Assembly: GCF_027943255.1 (NCBI RefSeq)
Contig: NC_072894.1
Location: 128,455,601 to 128,519,600, forward strand
DNA: 64,000 nt
Origin: Anastrepha obliqua
Taxonomy: Eukaryota; Arthropoda; Insecta; Diptera; Tephritidae
Direction: 5' to 3'
The position numbers and the translations under genes were made by a program. Every line of letters starts with the position of its first letter. Positions within the stretch are counted from its first letter, which is position 1. This document shows, in pieces, positions 32,445 to 43,503 of this stretch. The notes beneath the pieces are model-generated. The model was not told the origin of the DNA. It did not search any database and was given only the letters and a program-made list of their open reading frames with translations.

Positions 32445-33840
32445 ACTATCGTCAGTAAACCGACTTTACAGACAACCTCTTTTTTCTTAAAACTTATAAT
32501 AAAACACGAAAGAAAATAATGTAAATAAGGAAACATTGCTGATACCAACTAATCCTTTCAAATACGAAACGCAATTTACAGCGTACATTGTACGCCAACG
32601 CTCGTTTGCTCGAACATGTGCTATTTTCAATAATGACAACTACTTCTTTGAACAAGTTTGATCGTTTGAACGCAAAGGCCGATGCTAATTTCATTCAATG
32701 CTGCTTTTTGTTCAATGATTAGATTTGAGCCGAAGACATTAGATCATACGTGTTGACTGAGCTGAACTACGCGTTCGCCTGAATGTGAGCAAGAAATTTA
32801 GCGTATGAACAACTCAAGAAAACAGTGAGCCATGCAGGTCTCTGCTGCGTAGCACGCCAATTCAAAAACAATAACAAACAAAAAACAATTTGAAAAATAG
32901 TCTGTATAAAATAATCCCATACGTCAAAATTTCATTTTAAAATAATAAAAAAGAAAATACTTATGCTATGTTATAGCTGGAATGTACCTGGAAAGTTTAA
33001 ATAAAGCAACTTTTATCGACTTAGCACTTTTTGAAGTGAAAACTTCTTTAGAATCGTTGGGAGTGATTTGAGACTCGATAAAACGAAAAAGCGACACTCT
33101 TGGCTACGAAGCGTTATATGTTGATATACATATGTATATGTGTGTGGCTGCGTACTGCTGAGCCACGCTAGTATAGTGAGTATTGTAGTATGTATACTAC
33201 ACTGCCTATTACTTGCTTTGGTGTTTAGTTCAAGCGTCATACGTATGTATATTTGTATGTATGCTAGTACGTATGTGTGCACGCCTGCGCATTACGGAGC
33301 CACGGTGAGCGAGAAGGCATTATGTATACCTATAAGTAATTGACTTTCTCAATACAACATTCAATTTAAAAATGTGTAACAATCGCACTGAATCGACAAC
33401 ACGATCAAAAACAACAATTGACGCGGTATTTCAAAGATATGTTGACAACATCGAAACCAAAGCATTTGTATCATATTTTAGCTATCATAAGCCACTCGTA
33501 TCATTTGTTGAAATTGAAAACATTGAGGATGAATAATAATAAAATGAAGAAAATAAAATATGAACTTTATAGCAATATTATAATGAACCTATAATTATCT
33601 CGCTCCTAATGCTGCTTTCGTCTCATTCTCTCTCAGTTTGTTTTACGGAAGGTTTCACTTCTACCGCGTCTAACCGTTAGACTGGTATTTTTTATTCTGT
33701 AAGCCACTAACTAAAAATACAAAAAACTGCTAAATTTTTCAATGATAAATCAGAATTCATTGACCGCACATCAAAACCCCGTAAAGTAACAAAAGTTACA
33801 GATACACTTATGTTAAGTATGTGCAATATTCATATGTGTA
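32445..33840. other. Second inverted-repeat arm, microsatellites, no gene
   Basis: At 32600-32880 lie inverted counterparts of the blocks at 29585-29890 (GATCGTTTGAACGCAAAGGC at 32649-32668). ATACAT/GTATGT microsatellites occur at 33120-33280. A 51-codon ORF at 33372-33527 contains AVFQRYVDNIETKAF; I do not recognise it with confidence. Confidence 0.45.
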
Positions 33841-34646
33841 ACACATGGGCTGAAAAGTTCCGGGGCTAACACATAGGTGAGACTAGGTTTATTGCATTCG
33901 CCTATTTTTCAGTTAGTGCTAACCTTAAAAAGGCAGCTGCTCACTTATAAAGAATTTCGTGCTTTAATTTTACATTGTTTCTTGATGGGGAAAAATACCG
34001 TTCAGGCAAAGCAATGGCTTCAAATGTGTTATAGGTACTTCGCTTCATTATAAACAACAATAAAACGATTGTTTGCTGCATTCAAACGTGACCGTGGTCG
34101 TAGAGACACCGATGATGCCCAACGCAGTGCACGTCCAAATGAGGCGACAACACCAGAAAACATCAACAAAATCCACAAAATCGTTTTGAATGATCGAAAA
34201 GTGAAGTTGCGTGAGTTAGTTGACATCGTAAAGATGTCAAAAGAACGTCTTGGCTTTATCTTGCATGAGTATTTGACCATGAGAAAGCTCTGTTAAAAAT
34301 GGGTGCTGCGTTTGCTCACTGTTGACCAAAAACAAGAACGTGTTGATAATGGCAAAACAACGTCAAAACTACATGAATCGAACTTCGAATAGCTTCCAAA
34401 TCCACCGCATTCGCCAGATTAGGCTCCTAGCGACTACTGGTCTGTTCGCAGACCTTAAAACTGAAACTGAGTCCTATTTTGAGGCAAAAGATAAATCGTT
34501 CCACAAAAGTGGTATTGAAATGTTAGAGCGGCGCTGGAATGATTGCGTTGTTCTTGATGGAAAATACGGCGATGAATAAAGCTAATTTTGAACAAAAAAA
34601 AAAAAGTGTTTTCTTTGTTAGGCCCGGGACTTTTTAGCCCATGTGT
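33841..34646 (+). mobile_element. Internally deleted mariner with TA flanks
   Basis: The TIRs begin ACACATGGGCTGAAAAGTTC (33841) and, inverted, ACACATGGGCTAAAAAGTCC (34646), with TA outside both. The 806-bp element keeps an N-terminal transposase part (34069-34290: FAAFKRDRGRRDTDD, then the second helix-turn-helix with KLRELVDIVKMSKERLGFIL), jumps to the last catalytic block (PHSPD...APSDYW near 34400) and ends with a C-terminal block (SGIEMLERRWNDCVVLDGKY). The central DDE region is lost and stops occur, so it is non-autonomous. Confidence 0.85.
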
Positions 34647-34937
34647 TATATATATGTATTTATACTTATGCACCGAAATGTTAGGAAGTATTTTTATGCT
34701 TTAAGATATTTACAATAAATCGCAAAAGTATTCAAAGAAATAAGTTTTTGTTTAACGACTTTTTGGTTCAATAACATCTTTTTAAAAAAAAACATACTTT
34801 TGTAGATAAGATGAATTTCTCAATGTGACTTAAGTGGAAGTCCTGAATACTCTTTTTTAACCGGACACAAGTGCAAATGAAGTCGAATCACGCAATTTTT
34901 ATAGACTTTTCTGATTGCTAGAAGATTTTTATTTTAA

Positions 34938-37359
34938 CCCGGCGAGCGTAAGGTTAATATTTATTACATTGAGCGTAAGCTGGGTGTAACAAACCCATAT
35001 ATTGAGCTAGATATTTTAATGTGTTCATAATATTTTTATATGTTTTTATTTACTAGTACAATTATGTAATAACCCAAGAACTGATTGGGAAGGAAAAATA
35101 AAGCAAACAAATATTTTTAAATCTTTATTTATGAAATTAACAAAAATATTTTCTTTCATTTAAACAAAGTGTAACACTTAGTATTATAATTTTATAAAAA
35201 AAAGAAACTAAAAAAAAACAAAACGAATAGCTTTTACTTCTAGCTTATAAAATTAGGAAACATATGAGATCAAAACTTTTACTATATAGTTATTCAGAGT
35301 TCTCGTAATCATCTTCAGTTTGAGCGCAATCTTGACACGTGAAAACAGCATGTTCCATACATAAATAGCGATTGCATTTATAACAAGTGTGTTTAGTCTT
35401 GCGATCTTTTTTAGTAGGGCATATTTGACATCTCCTGATAGGCTTAGGAACTTTATTTGGAGGTCGTTGTGAGTGTGAGGGTTCATCCACTTGGTCCAGA
35501 ATTCGTTTGCGAAGCTCTCGGGGTAAATGCTGATTTTCCTTTCTGTTTTGTAAATGTTCTGAAACCAATCCAATACCCAGGTCTCTAAGAAAATTTCGGC
35601 GTGACAAATTGCTACTATTATTGGACTTGTAAACTATTATGCTATTTATACCAGCCATGTTCAAAACTGCATAGAAAATCACCATTGGCCAGCGCTTTGT
35701 ATTTCGCGAAACATCGTAGTTGGTGCACAGCTCATCTACAACATCAACGCCTCCCTTGGTCTGATTATAAAAAATAATCATTTCTGGTTTTTGTGTGCCA
35801 TTAGTATCAGCAACAACGCTATCATCGTGATGTAATGTTGACATCAACAAAACAACCTTGTTTTTTTTTGGCACATGGGACAATAAAGATATATCCTTTT
35901 GAAATCCAAACACTGTGCTGGGGATCTCTCGGTTACGCGTTTGGAGCATCTGACTTGGAATCTCGGGCTTATTTTTTCGAACAGTGCCTGTGCTTGTCAA
36001 ACGATGTTCTTTCAATAAGTGTAACATCAACGGATAACTGGTAAACCAGTTATCAAAGGTGACATTGCGATTGGTTTTGGAAATTGGAGCCACAAGTCTG
36101 TCCACAACATCATAAGCTTTGTTACTGAGAGCGTAAGGGCCTGTTGGTTGTTTTCCTGGGTAAATTTCAAGATTGATGACGTAAAACGACTTTGCATCAA
36201 CCAAGGCATATATTTTCAAGCCATATATGTTTGGCTTATTGGGCATATACTGGCGAAAACTGCAACGGCCTCGAAACGATGGAAGTTGTTCATCTATAGT
36301 TGTATACTCAGATGGTGTATAAACAATTTGGCAATTTGCTACGAACTTCTCGAAAAAAGAACGAATGGCAGCCAAATTATCAGTAGCTTTTCTTTCGCTC
36401 CGAGTATTCTTATCATCAAACCGTAAACAGTTTTGAATAAATTGAAATCTCTTCAAAGTCATCGTTGTCCTAAAAATCTCAACCCCTGATCCATCACTTA
36501 TCCACAGATCCTTCAAATTCAGCTTATTTGCTTTGAACTGTCCTGCAAGATACAAGAGACCGATAAAAGCCTTTAATTCTGACGATGACAAGTCTGCCAT
36601 GATATATTTCTTTACGTGACTATTTTCACAAGCAGTTCTCTTCAGATTTATTTGACTATTTGTATGTAACAATATTTCTCGCAAAATCTCATCAGTAAGA
36701 AAGAGTTTCCAACATTCAACAGCTGTCTTTGCATTTTTGCCAATATCTTTTACGCCCTGCCTTTCCCTTATAATGTTTTCTGATCTCGTACGCACGTTAG
36801 ACCTTTCTGGTACACTAAACCACTTTGTACCATTCTTTCCAGTAAAATATGGTCTGTTATCATTGCTTTCACGTTCTTCAGATCCCTCAGCTTCGTTTTC
36901 TTCCTCATTCGGTAATCCTACCTCTTGTTCCGAATCACTTTCAGAGCTTCTTTGGCCAACATTATCAATTTCGAAGTCACTACCAGAATCATCACAAGAA
37001 TCATCCTGATCAGCTGCTTCGAAAACCCTCAATAATCTTCTTTGGGTTTCTTCGTATGACATATTAATTATTTAGCTGAAAAAAAAAAAAATAAAAACTA
37101 AAATATAACGAATATAAAACAAAAAGTATTTACTCGAATTTGTAACACGAAGCGTAAGGTGGGTGAAACTTACCCGGCCGCAACTTTGACAACATCTAAA
37201 CACCTCGCCAGTCGGCGGTCAACTGCGGCATGAAACACAACGAATGCCTACCTCCCCCCGCGCAGCTACTCAGACGCACAACTTATTTTGACGTACGGAA
37301 TAGAAAATATCAAACGGTTTATTACAGGCTGGGTGAATTTCACCCAACCTTACGCTCGC
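34938..37359 (-). mobile_element. piggyBac-like transposon
   Basis: An intact transposase ORF (35290-37062) is flanked by GCGAGCGTAAGG at 34942-34953 and its inverted copy CCTTACGCTCGC at 37348-37359. The left end is TTAA followed by CCCGGCGAGCGTAAGG, fitting the TTAA target and CCC start of piggyBac elements. At the right the expected GGG-TTAA is not found next to the inverted repeat (AGCGAATG instead), so that end may be altered. Further GCGTAAGGTGGGTGAAA-type motifs near 37150 and 37330 are probable subterminal repeats. Confidence 0.8.
35290..37062 (-). CDS. piggyBac-like transposase, apparently intact
   Basis: One uninterrupted frame of 590 residues, a normal length for the family. An acidic N-terminal region (20-65) precedes the DDE_Tnp_1_7 domain (about 100-480). 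Expected catalytic Asp residues are D257 (TTIDEQLPSFRG), D337 (NVTFDNWFTSYP) and D440 with D443 (NQTKGGVDVVDEL). The C-terminus holds a cysteine-rich domain with C545, C548, C560, C563, C568, H571, C576 and C579, which in piggyBac binds the transposon end. The enzyme would excise and reinsert DNA at TTAA sites in the nucleus. No stop, frameshift or missing catalytic residue is seen, unlike nearly all other transposases here. It could be an active element or a domesticated gene; the flanking inverted repeats favour an element. Confidence 0.93.
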   Translation of the reverse strand: MSYEETQRRLLRVFEAADQDDSCDDSGSDFEIDNVGQRSSESDSEQEVGLPNEEENEAEGSEERESNDNRPYFTGKNGTKWFSVPERSNVRTRSENIIRERQGVKDIGKNAKTAVECWKLFLTDEILREILLHTNSQINLKRTACENSHVKKYIMADLSSSELKAFIGLLYLAGQFKANKLNLKDLWISDGSGVEIFRTTMTLKRFQFIQNCLRFDDKNTRSERKATDNLAAIRSFFEKFVANCQIVYTPSEYTTIDEQLPSFRGRCSFRQYMPNKPNIYGLKIYALVDAKSFYVINLEIYPGKQPTGPYALSNKAYDVVDRLVAPISKTNRNVTFDNWFTSYPLMLHLLKEHRLTSTGTVRKNKPEIPSQMLQTRNREIPSTVFGFQKDISLLSHVPKKNKVVLLMSTLHHDDSVVADTNGTQKPEMIIFYNQTKGGVDVVDELCTNYDVSRNTKRWPMVIFYAVLNMAGINSIIVYKSNNSSNLSRRNFLRDLGIGLVSEHLQNRKENQHLPRELRKRILDQVDEPSHSQRPPNKVPKPIRRCQICPTKKDRKTKHTCYKCNRYLCMEHAVFTCQDCAQTEDDYENSE

Positions 37360-37900
37360 AGCGAATGACGCGTGTATCCCCCGCGATCACTCAGCGTATC
37401 TGCTGTGGCCGTAGTGTAGTTGTGCTGTTGTTTGGGGCAAGGCTTGTTACTAAGGTGCTGGTGCTCAATACCATATTTTTATGTAGTGCTTTTGGCCAAC
37501 GGCTGCGAGATGACCTACGAAGGCACGATGAGCAAGTCAAAAGAATGAGAAAGAAAAAGTAATGCAATGTTTAGTGCAATCTATTTATTTGTTAAGCTGA
37601 TACATAAATAATTTGTGCGGATGCATGAATATGAGTTTAACTTGTGCATTATGTGGCGTGATAGCTGGATAGACTCGGTCAAGCCAATCCTCCATCGGCT
37701 GCTCTTCAAGAATAAGCGGCAAACTGATTCTCTGATGTGATTCGTGAGACCCGCCTAATAGGCCAAATTGTAAGAGGAAACTCAACGATTGTATGATTTG
37801 ATCGTTGCAGTAGTTCTGAAACGGGGTATAGCTATTTTTCGTCAGGGCTGACCTAAACAAAAGTCTTAATAAAAATCGAACGAAAATTTACATATACAGG
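37360..37900. other. Intergenic, no gene seen
   Basis: Short ORFs on both strands without recognisable motifs. The ORF ending at 37562 overlaps the piggyBac terminal repeats and is not credible. Confidence 0.35.
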
Positions 37901-38705
37901 GCCCGCCATCTATCGTTACGGATTTGAACTAGGTATTATTTGAAGAATGGTAACACTTAGCTGTCATCTGATTTGACAGAAAATTAGTTTTATTCTTCCG
38001 TTGAATGAAAATGGTTGTGTATATGCTCAAAGAACGCTGGGAAATTGGTTCGGCAGCTGAAGCAAACCGACCACCCAATGCGTTTTCGCTTCGCTTCATG
38101 GGCTTGAGATCGACTTGAAGAAGATGAAGACTTTTACCGAAAAATCATCTTTTCGGATGAAGCTCATTTCCATCTCGGCGGGTATGTTAACAAGCAAAAT
38201 TGCCGCATTTGGGGCTCAGAAAACCCGCATGCACTCGAAGAAAAGCCGATGCATTCACAACGAGTCACTGTTTGGTGCGGATTTTGGTCGAGAGGCCTTA
38301 TTGGTCCATTTTTCTTCGAAAATGAGCGAGGAGTGGCCGTAACCGTCAATGGAGAGCGTTACCGGGCCAGGCTGAACGAATTTTTGTTCCGAGAAATTGA
38401 AGAGGAGGATATTGGTGGTATTTGGTTCCAACAAGATGGCGCTACTTGCCACACAGCGAATGCTACGATCAAACTTTTGCGCACTGTCTTCGAAGATCGC
38501 ATTATCAGCCGAAATTCTGATATCGTTTGGCCGCCTCGGAGCTGCGATTTGACGCCGTTGGATTATTATCTTTGGGGTGCCGTCAAAGACTAGTGTTATG
38601 CCAACAAACCAGCAACAATTGATGCACTGAAGACCAACATACGCGATGTCATAGCTGAAATACAGCCGCATACAATCGAAAATGTGTTGTAAAATTGGCG
38701 CGTAC
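37900..38705 (+). mobile_element. DD41D-type mariner, N-terminally deleted
   Basis: After a start-like segment (MKMVVYMLKERWEIGSAAEA near 38008) the element jumps to the catalytic domain. With a frameshift near 38170-38250 it reads [39 protein letters not shown], then 38249-38593 [37 protein letters not shown] and WPPRSCDLTPLDYYLWG. The spacing from the second to the third Asp is 41 residues. A TAG at 38592-38594 cuts the C-terminus, which then continues with NKPATIDALKTNIRDVIAE. This is a different DD41D lineage from 18097. Confidence 0.8.
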
Positions 38706-38707
38706 AT

Positions 38708-38915
38708 CCTTTTTGGGTGTTTGGCCGAGCTTTTCCTCCTATTTGTGGTGTGCGTCTTGATGTTGTTTCACATTTGGAGGGACCTACAGTTTCAAGCCGA
38801 CTCCGAACGGCAGATATTTTTATGAGGATCTTGTTCATGGCAGAAATACACTCGGAGGTTTGCCATTGCCTGCCGAGGGGCAACCGCTATTAGAAAAATG
38901 TTTTTCAGAAAGCAT
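38708..38915 (+). repeat. SINE-like repeat family S2
   Basis: The unit starts TTTTTGGGTGTTTGGCCGAG, includes GGAGGGACCTACAGTTTCAA and GCCGACTCCGAACGGCAG, and ends near TTAGAAAAATGTTTTTC. TGGCCGAG is the first part of a Leu/Ser-tRNA A-box, suggesting a tRNA-related SINE head. I recall this sequence as a frequent tephritid repeat whose fuller copies continue to a B-box-like region; here the 3' end seems truncated. A short 5' piece is at 45505-45545. Confidence 0.65.
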
Positions 38916-38981
38916 AACCAACTCAAAATATTCGCCGTTCGGAGGCAGCATGAAACTGTCATGGAAGGGTGGTAACTCAGT

Positions 38982-39112
38982 TGTTGTTGTTGCAGCAGCA
39001 TAAACATTCCCCATACATGCACGATTAATTCAAGTGTGGAGTGGCAGTCCTTGGCCGGATATAAATCCGGGTCGTTTCGATAACGTAGAACCGACTATCG
39101 AGGGAACGATGG
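38982..39112 (+). repeat. SINE-like repeat S1, copy 3
   Basis: TTGTTGTTGTTGCAGCAGCA, ATAAACATTCCCCATACATG, GGCCGGATATAAATCCGGG and GATAACGTAGAACCGACTAT appear in the same order as in the copies at 3084 and 15078. Confidence 0.7.
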
Positions 39113-40637
39113 TAACTCAGTCCAAGCTGCTGCTGCATTCTTCCCAAGAAGCGGTAATTTAGATATCAGTCAGCTGTTATAATGATCTTTTTGCAAATAT
39201 ACCAGAGATGTATAATAAGTTTGAAAAATATCAATTTTATGCCCGCACATCCGCTTAACATGCACATTTATATACATATGTACATACGTATTGATCATGC
39301 ACTAGGGTGGGCGCTATTTCTGAAATGATTGCTATTGTTCGAGACACCATCTAGAAACTTGAGGTTACCCAAAACACTACTAAATATGAAATGTTAAGCC
39401 AGTCGGATTAAATTTAGAGCTTCCGACTTGAGCCTGAAGTGCGAACAATTAGTATGTTTCTAAAATAAGATCAAATAATGCAAAAAATAGTTACGGCTAT
39501 TCTTCGCTTCCACTATTGCAGTCAATGCGTGAGATTTATACGTTTTCAGATCTGTATTGATGGTCAGTATGTTTAGATAAAAAACGATTTTAGCGCTGCT
39601 ATAAGTACAGCCGCATGCAAATGCTTCCCTAGAGTGGGCTAAAATAAGAATAAAAAATTTAAGAATAATAATAATAATAAAAATAAAGATAAAATAAGAA
39701 AAAAAATTTGATCAGGATGTTTTTCAAAAATTGCCAACAACAATTTGGCTTTCCAAAAAGCATTTTTCAAACTTGAGGCTCTAGTCGCAGCCTCTAAATC
39801 TTCTCCAATTGGCTTAAAATTTCCCTTATAGTAGTTTTTCCTGATTAGGGAAAAATTTAGTTTTCCAAAAATCAGTTTTCAAATTTGAGGCTGACTACAG
39901 CAACCCCTAAAATTCTCCAATTGGCTTAAAATTTCATTTATATTAGTTTTTCTGGATAATATTAGGACTCCAGTTTCGGGGAATATGCTATATATTATGA
40001 CCACCCTAATGTACGCATATGGGTAATATGTGTAAAAACAATGAAATGCCTTGTCGCGCACTTTATTTCTTATTTCAAATTTAATGTCGTAATAATAATC
40101 CGCAACTATTAAAAAAGCTAAATTCACTGTATTAAATCGTCAGCAGAAAAATTGTTTTTTTTTTCGTTATTTTGCAACTTTGATTGTAACGCAGTTGCTA
40201 CTTTTATGCATGTCCGTTACATATCTCGCATGTACGTATGTATATGTATTTATACTTCTATCTGTTCGTGCTCTGCTTCTTCGGTTATCTTGAACCAACC
40301 CTGGTAGTCGCTGGTCGCTGCCATTTACTCGTTGCCGCTGTCAATAATCGCTAACTTTATGCTGTCCCGAAGCCCGTCGAGGTTAGTACGAATCTGACAT
40401 TTAAGTATACCCGACGTTTTTTGTACCGCTAAGACCGGCAATTTGTTACAATCGATTTTTTGTGTGCTTTTCCGGTTGAAAATAGTGGCTGCGTGTGTAT
40501 GTGTGCATATCAAGTTTATGTATTTGCCTGCCTTGAATATCTTTTTAGACTAAGAAGATTCGAATAGTTAGTGCGCCTAAAATATCACATCTGTCCAAGC
40601 GTAAGCAACGCAGAAGTTAACGATTTTTCAACATTAG
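39113..40637. other. Intergenic, with a duplicated ~115-bp segment
   Basis: Segments 39747-39860 and 39863-39965 are diverged tandem copies (GGCTTTCCAAAAAGCATTTT / TTTTCCAAAAATCAGTTTTC; both contain TTCTCCAATTGGCTTAAAAT). No gene is recognised in the remainder. Confidence 0.5.
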
Positions 40638-40989
40638 GCGGGCCACAAACACGCAACAAATCATAATAAACGGTGGAATTTCCAACAGATCGACTGTGTG
40701 TGGCGTTTCTTGCGACAGATTGAAAGTTGACAAAAATTTTAGTTTTTCTTGCAATCGGTTGGATATGTGGCGAAGTTGACGATTTCTTGTGGGATTTCGA
40801 AGTGTACACCTGAGCGGAAGCGGGCAAAATTCATAATAAATAAATACCATTCTTGGCAATTGTTTGCTTTCCACGTTCGATGCTTATTCGGCGGCGAAAA
40901 GAGTGAAATGAAAATCGTCAACCGATCCAGAGTGTGTGGCAAACGAGCTTCAATCGATTGCTAAGCTTTGTTGCGTGTTTGTGGCCCGC
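40638..40989. mobile_element. 352-bp MITE with 23-bp perfect TIRs
   Basis: A 23-bp repeat starting GCGGGCCACAAACACGCAAC at 40638-40660 recurs perfectly inverted at 40967-40989. The interior contains GTGTGTGGC twice (about 40697 and 40932) and no coding capacity. The flanks (ACATTAG and TTTAATA) do not give a clear target duplication, so the superfamily is open. Confidence 0.75.
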
Positions 40990-42771
40990 TTTAATAAGGA
41001 CCCCATCAATGCGTTTAGTTCGTCTCTGTTTGTGAACTTTTCATAAGCATTTCTTTGTTGTTGCACACTGTCACATTGCAGTGAGACTGCACTGCAGTAT
41101 AAAAAGTGTATTTAGTGGCAGCAGAAGACTCGCACGTGCCTTTTAAGACTGCGAATTACATACATAAAGGCATTTCTCAAAGAGCAACGGATCGGCCACA
41201 TAAAAACTGGGAGACTTTTCATTATTATTTTGTGAAAATTAAAAAACAGGTTTATTCAACAAACAAAAAAAAAAAAAGAAAAACAAACAGAAAAGTTTCT
41301 GGGCAAAAGTCAATTCAAATAAAAGCTTTAATACTCGTAGTTACAAAATGTGGAAAAATCGATAATTTTCCACAGCCAACGTTAACAATACCTTGCAGCA
41401 GTAAGTATGAAAAACCAAATGTAATGGCATAGCAGGGGGTGGAGATTTATTTTAATAGCACACTGTATGTGTAATAGTATTTATATATAAGTGAAAGTCA
41501 TATAATATAATAAAAATTTAGTCCATGTGGAAGTAATATGGAAATCCTACTCTGGCCACAGCTATTCATTTTTTATTTACCTCTGCATACGCGCGAGAAA
41601 AATCCAAAAAATTGTCTCTATTTCTGTCAAAGCTTAGGTTCAGTTGCAATTTGAGTCAACATTTTTGCTGCCTAATATTTCTGAGAAGTCTGAAATTTTG
41701 CCAAAAATGCCACGGGTGTAAGTGATTTTTGAAATCGATTCGCAATTTCAAAGAACTCGGTGTTGGAATGCTCCATGGAATGAAAGATACGTAAATTAAC
41801 TGGTTGGTGTGGAATCAATGGACGTTTCATAAGCTGTTGTAGTGTTGTCCACTTTAAAATCACGCTTCAATGGGATGGACTATGTGCTTTTTAGCCAGGG
41901 CCGGATTATCCATAATGCAGTGTATATGCAACTGCCTAGGGGCGCCGCATAAGCTAGGGATAAATTTGAAAATGTCTCATTGAATGCAAGTGTAATTTGA
42001 AGAGTTGAGTCCTCAATGGCAAAATAATTTCCTTTTTATATTACAATGTCATATTGCAAATTACCAAGGCATGATAATCAAATTTTTTGCGGCTATTTTC
42101 ACGCCAACGCATCGGACGACGGTACGGTAAGCAAAAGCAAGAGCAGTTTTTTTAAGGGAAGCGCTTCAATATTGGAAACTGGTTACACGCATTAACCTGC
42201 TCATGAGCCCGTCACTTTCACAAGGTTGCCAGTAGGGCAAGTACACTGGCACGCAGGACAAAGAACGTTCTGGGAATCCTACAGTTTTTGTATCTCAAAC
42301 AAGTGTTTCGAAACACCTGATAAAATATAGCGTAATTAAGAATATAATTACCTTTAGAATAGAAAAAATGTGTTTTAAGTAGTTAGAAAAGGGTAGAGCA
42401 GTCTTGAGTTGGTTGATCCGGTCCTGTTTGCAGTTCTTGCAATCATCAACATATTGGTGATGTGAAATGTTCTCAATGTTTTCCGCTCGATGTCTTTGGT
42501 GAACCATTGATACTACGAGAGTTTGCCAATTTTATGTCTGGTCTCGGGCGCTTCTATTGTTGTTCGGCGCTAGCCAACATTCCCATTCGACAGTTCGACA
42601 TATTTTACCAAAAACATACAAAGGACGTTTTGATGTGTCAGCCATATTAGTGTTGCTTACAGGGCTTGAAAATCCATCTTCCAACGAATACTTGACACAA
42701 TTTTTGACGTGACGTTATATGGAGAGCAGTCATCATCCTTTAGCACAGGAAAAATTGATATAACGAATTTT
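40990..42771. other. Intergenic, no gene seen
   Basis: Contains an A run at 41264-41280 and short shadow ORFs on both strands. GGGCCGGATTATCC followed by CCTAGGGGCGCCGC (41890-41950) resembles a dispersed repeat fragment but cannot be assigned. Confidence 0.35.
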
Positions 42772-43030
42772 CTCGTGGTCGCAGTTTGCTCACCAACGAA
42801 TTCCTGGAAGGTTGTCCAACATCAGTTTGTTGTTGCTAGAAAATATCGATGTTTGCGGGAAATGATTGAGCAAGATTGAGGCATTCTTGGGCATTAGTGG
42901 GACGAGCATCAATAAGATTTTGTAAAAAAGTATATTGACGTTGGACCCCACAAAATTTAAAAAACGTCCTGAAAAACGCAACTGGGCAAAGTGCAGCAAA
43001 AATTTGAGAATATTTTGAAAAAAAAAACGC
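42772..43030 (+). mobile_element. Degenerate mariner fragment (same family as 52546)
   Basis: Base-level similarity to 52890-53180 is visible: GTGGTCGCAGTTTGCTCACC, CCAACATCAGTTTGTTGTTG, then GGCATTCTTGGGCATTAGTG and GGACCCCACAAAATTT match the transposase helix-turn-helix region of the copy at 52546-53849. All frames are broken. Confidence 0.65.
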
Positions 43031-43149
43031 AAATCTCAATTTTTCATTGTTAGGCTAGAAATATAAAGAGTGATTTAAATAAAGGTGGAATTGCGCTTCG
43101 AAACAAATATTTAACATTTTGCGGTTAACCTAAAAAAAATGTACCTTTT

Positions 43150-43320
43150 ATGATCGGAACGTAGCATCGAATGCGTCAGTAAAACGGTGGAAATCGTCGA
43201 GTCGCATCGACGTGTGAGCACATTTTCCATTTTCCAAGAATTGAAGGTTAGTCGAAAAACTGCTTGGAATCATTTGCATAAGAATAATTATAGCTATGTC
43301 AATTCTGCGTCAAAATATAA
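43150..43320 (+). mobile_element. Mariner helix-turn-helix fragment
   Basis: The plus strand encodes EIVESHRRVSTFSIFQELKV then SRKTAWNHLHK, matching the second helix-turn-helix of mariner transposases (an 'ELxVSxxTVxxHLHK' pattern). Ends abruptly on both sides. Confidence 0.55.
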
Positions 43321-43407
43321 CGAAAAATTTTGGGAATTTTTTATTTCTCCTTGTAAAAAAGCTGCTTACTTAATGGGAAATGCATTTCAACTATTTTCTG
43401 AGGCCAT

Positions 43408-43503
43408 CGGGCAGGTTCTGTGCTTCTCTTCCGAGTGAATTTCATTGACATTTTTTGCCAATTGCATGAAATTCACTCAGAAGCGAATTATAGAACCTGC
43501 CCG
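43408..43503. repeat. Imperfect hairpin repeat
   Basis: CGGGCAGGTTCTGTGCTTCT...GAGTGAATTTCAT at 43408-43445 pairs with ATGAAATTCACTC...AGAACCTGCCCG at 43466-43503 around a ~20-nt loop. It resembles the two ends of a small inverted-repeat element; a related arm may lie near 2905. Confidence 0.6.

Noticed and set aside
33372..33527. Small ORF with AVFQRYVDNIETKAF, perhaps a transposase piece
   Set aside because: Too short and only vaguely familiar; no neighbouring transposase sequence or TIRs found.
37230..37562. 110-residue ORF beside the piggyBac element
   Set aside because: It runs through the transposon's terminal repeats and has no recognisable domain.
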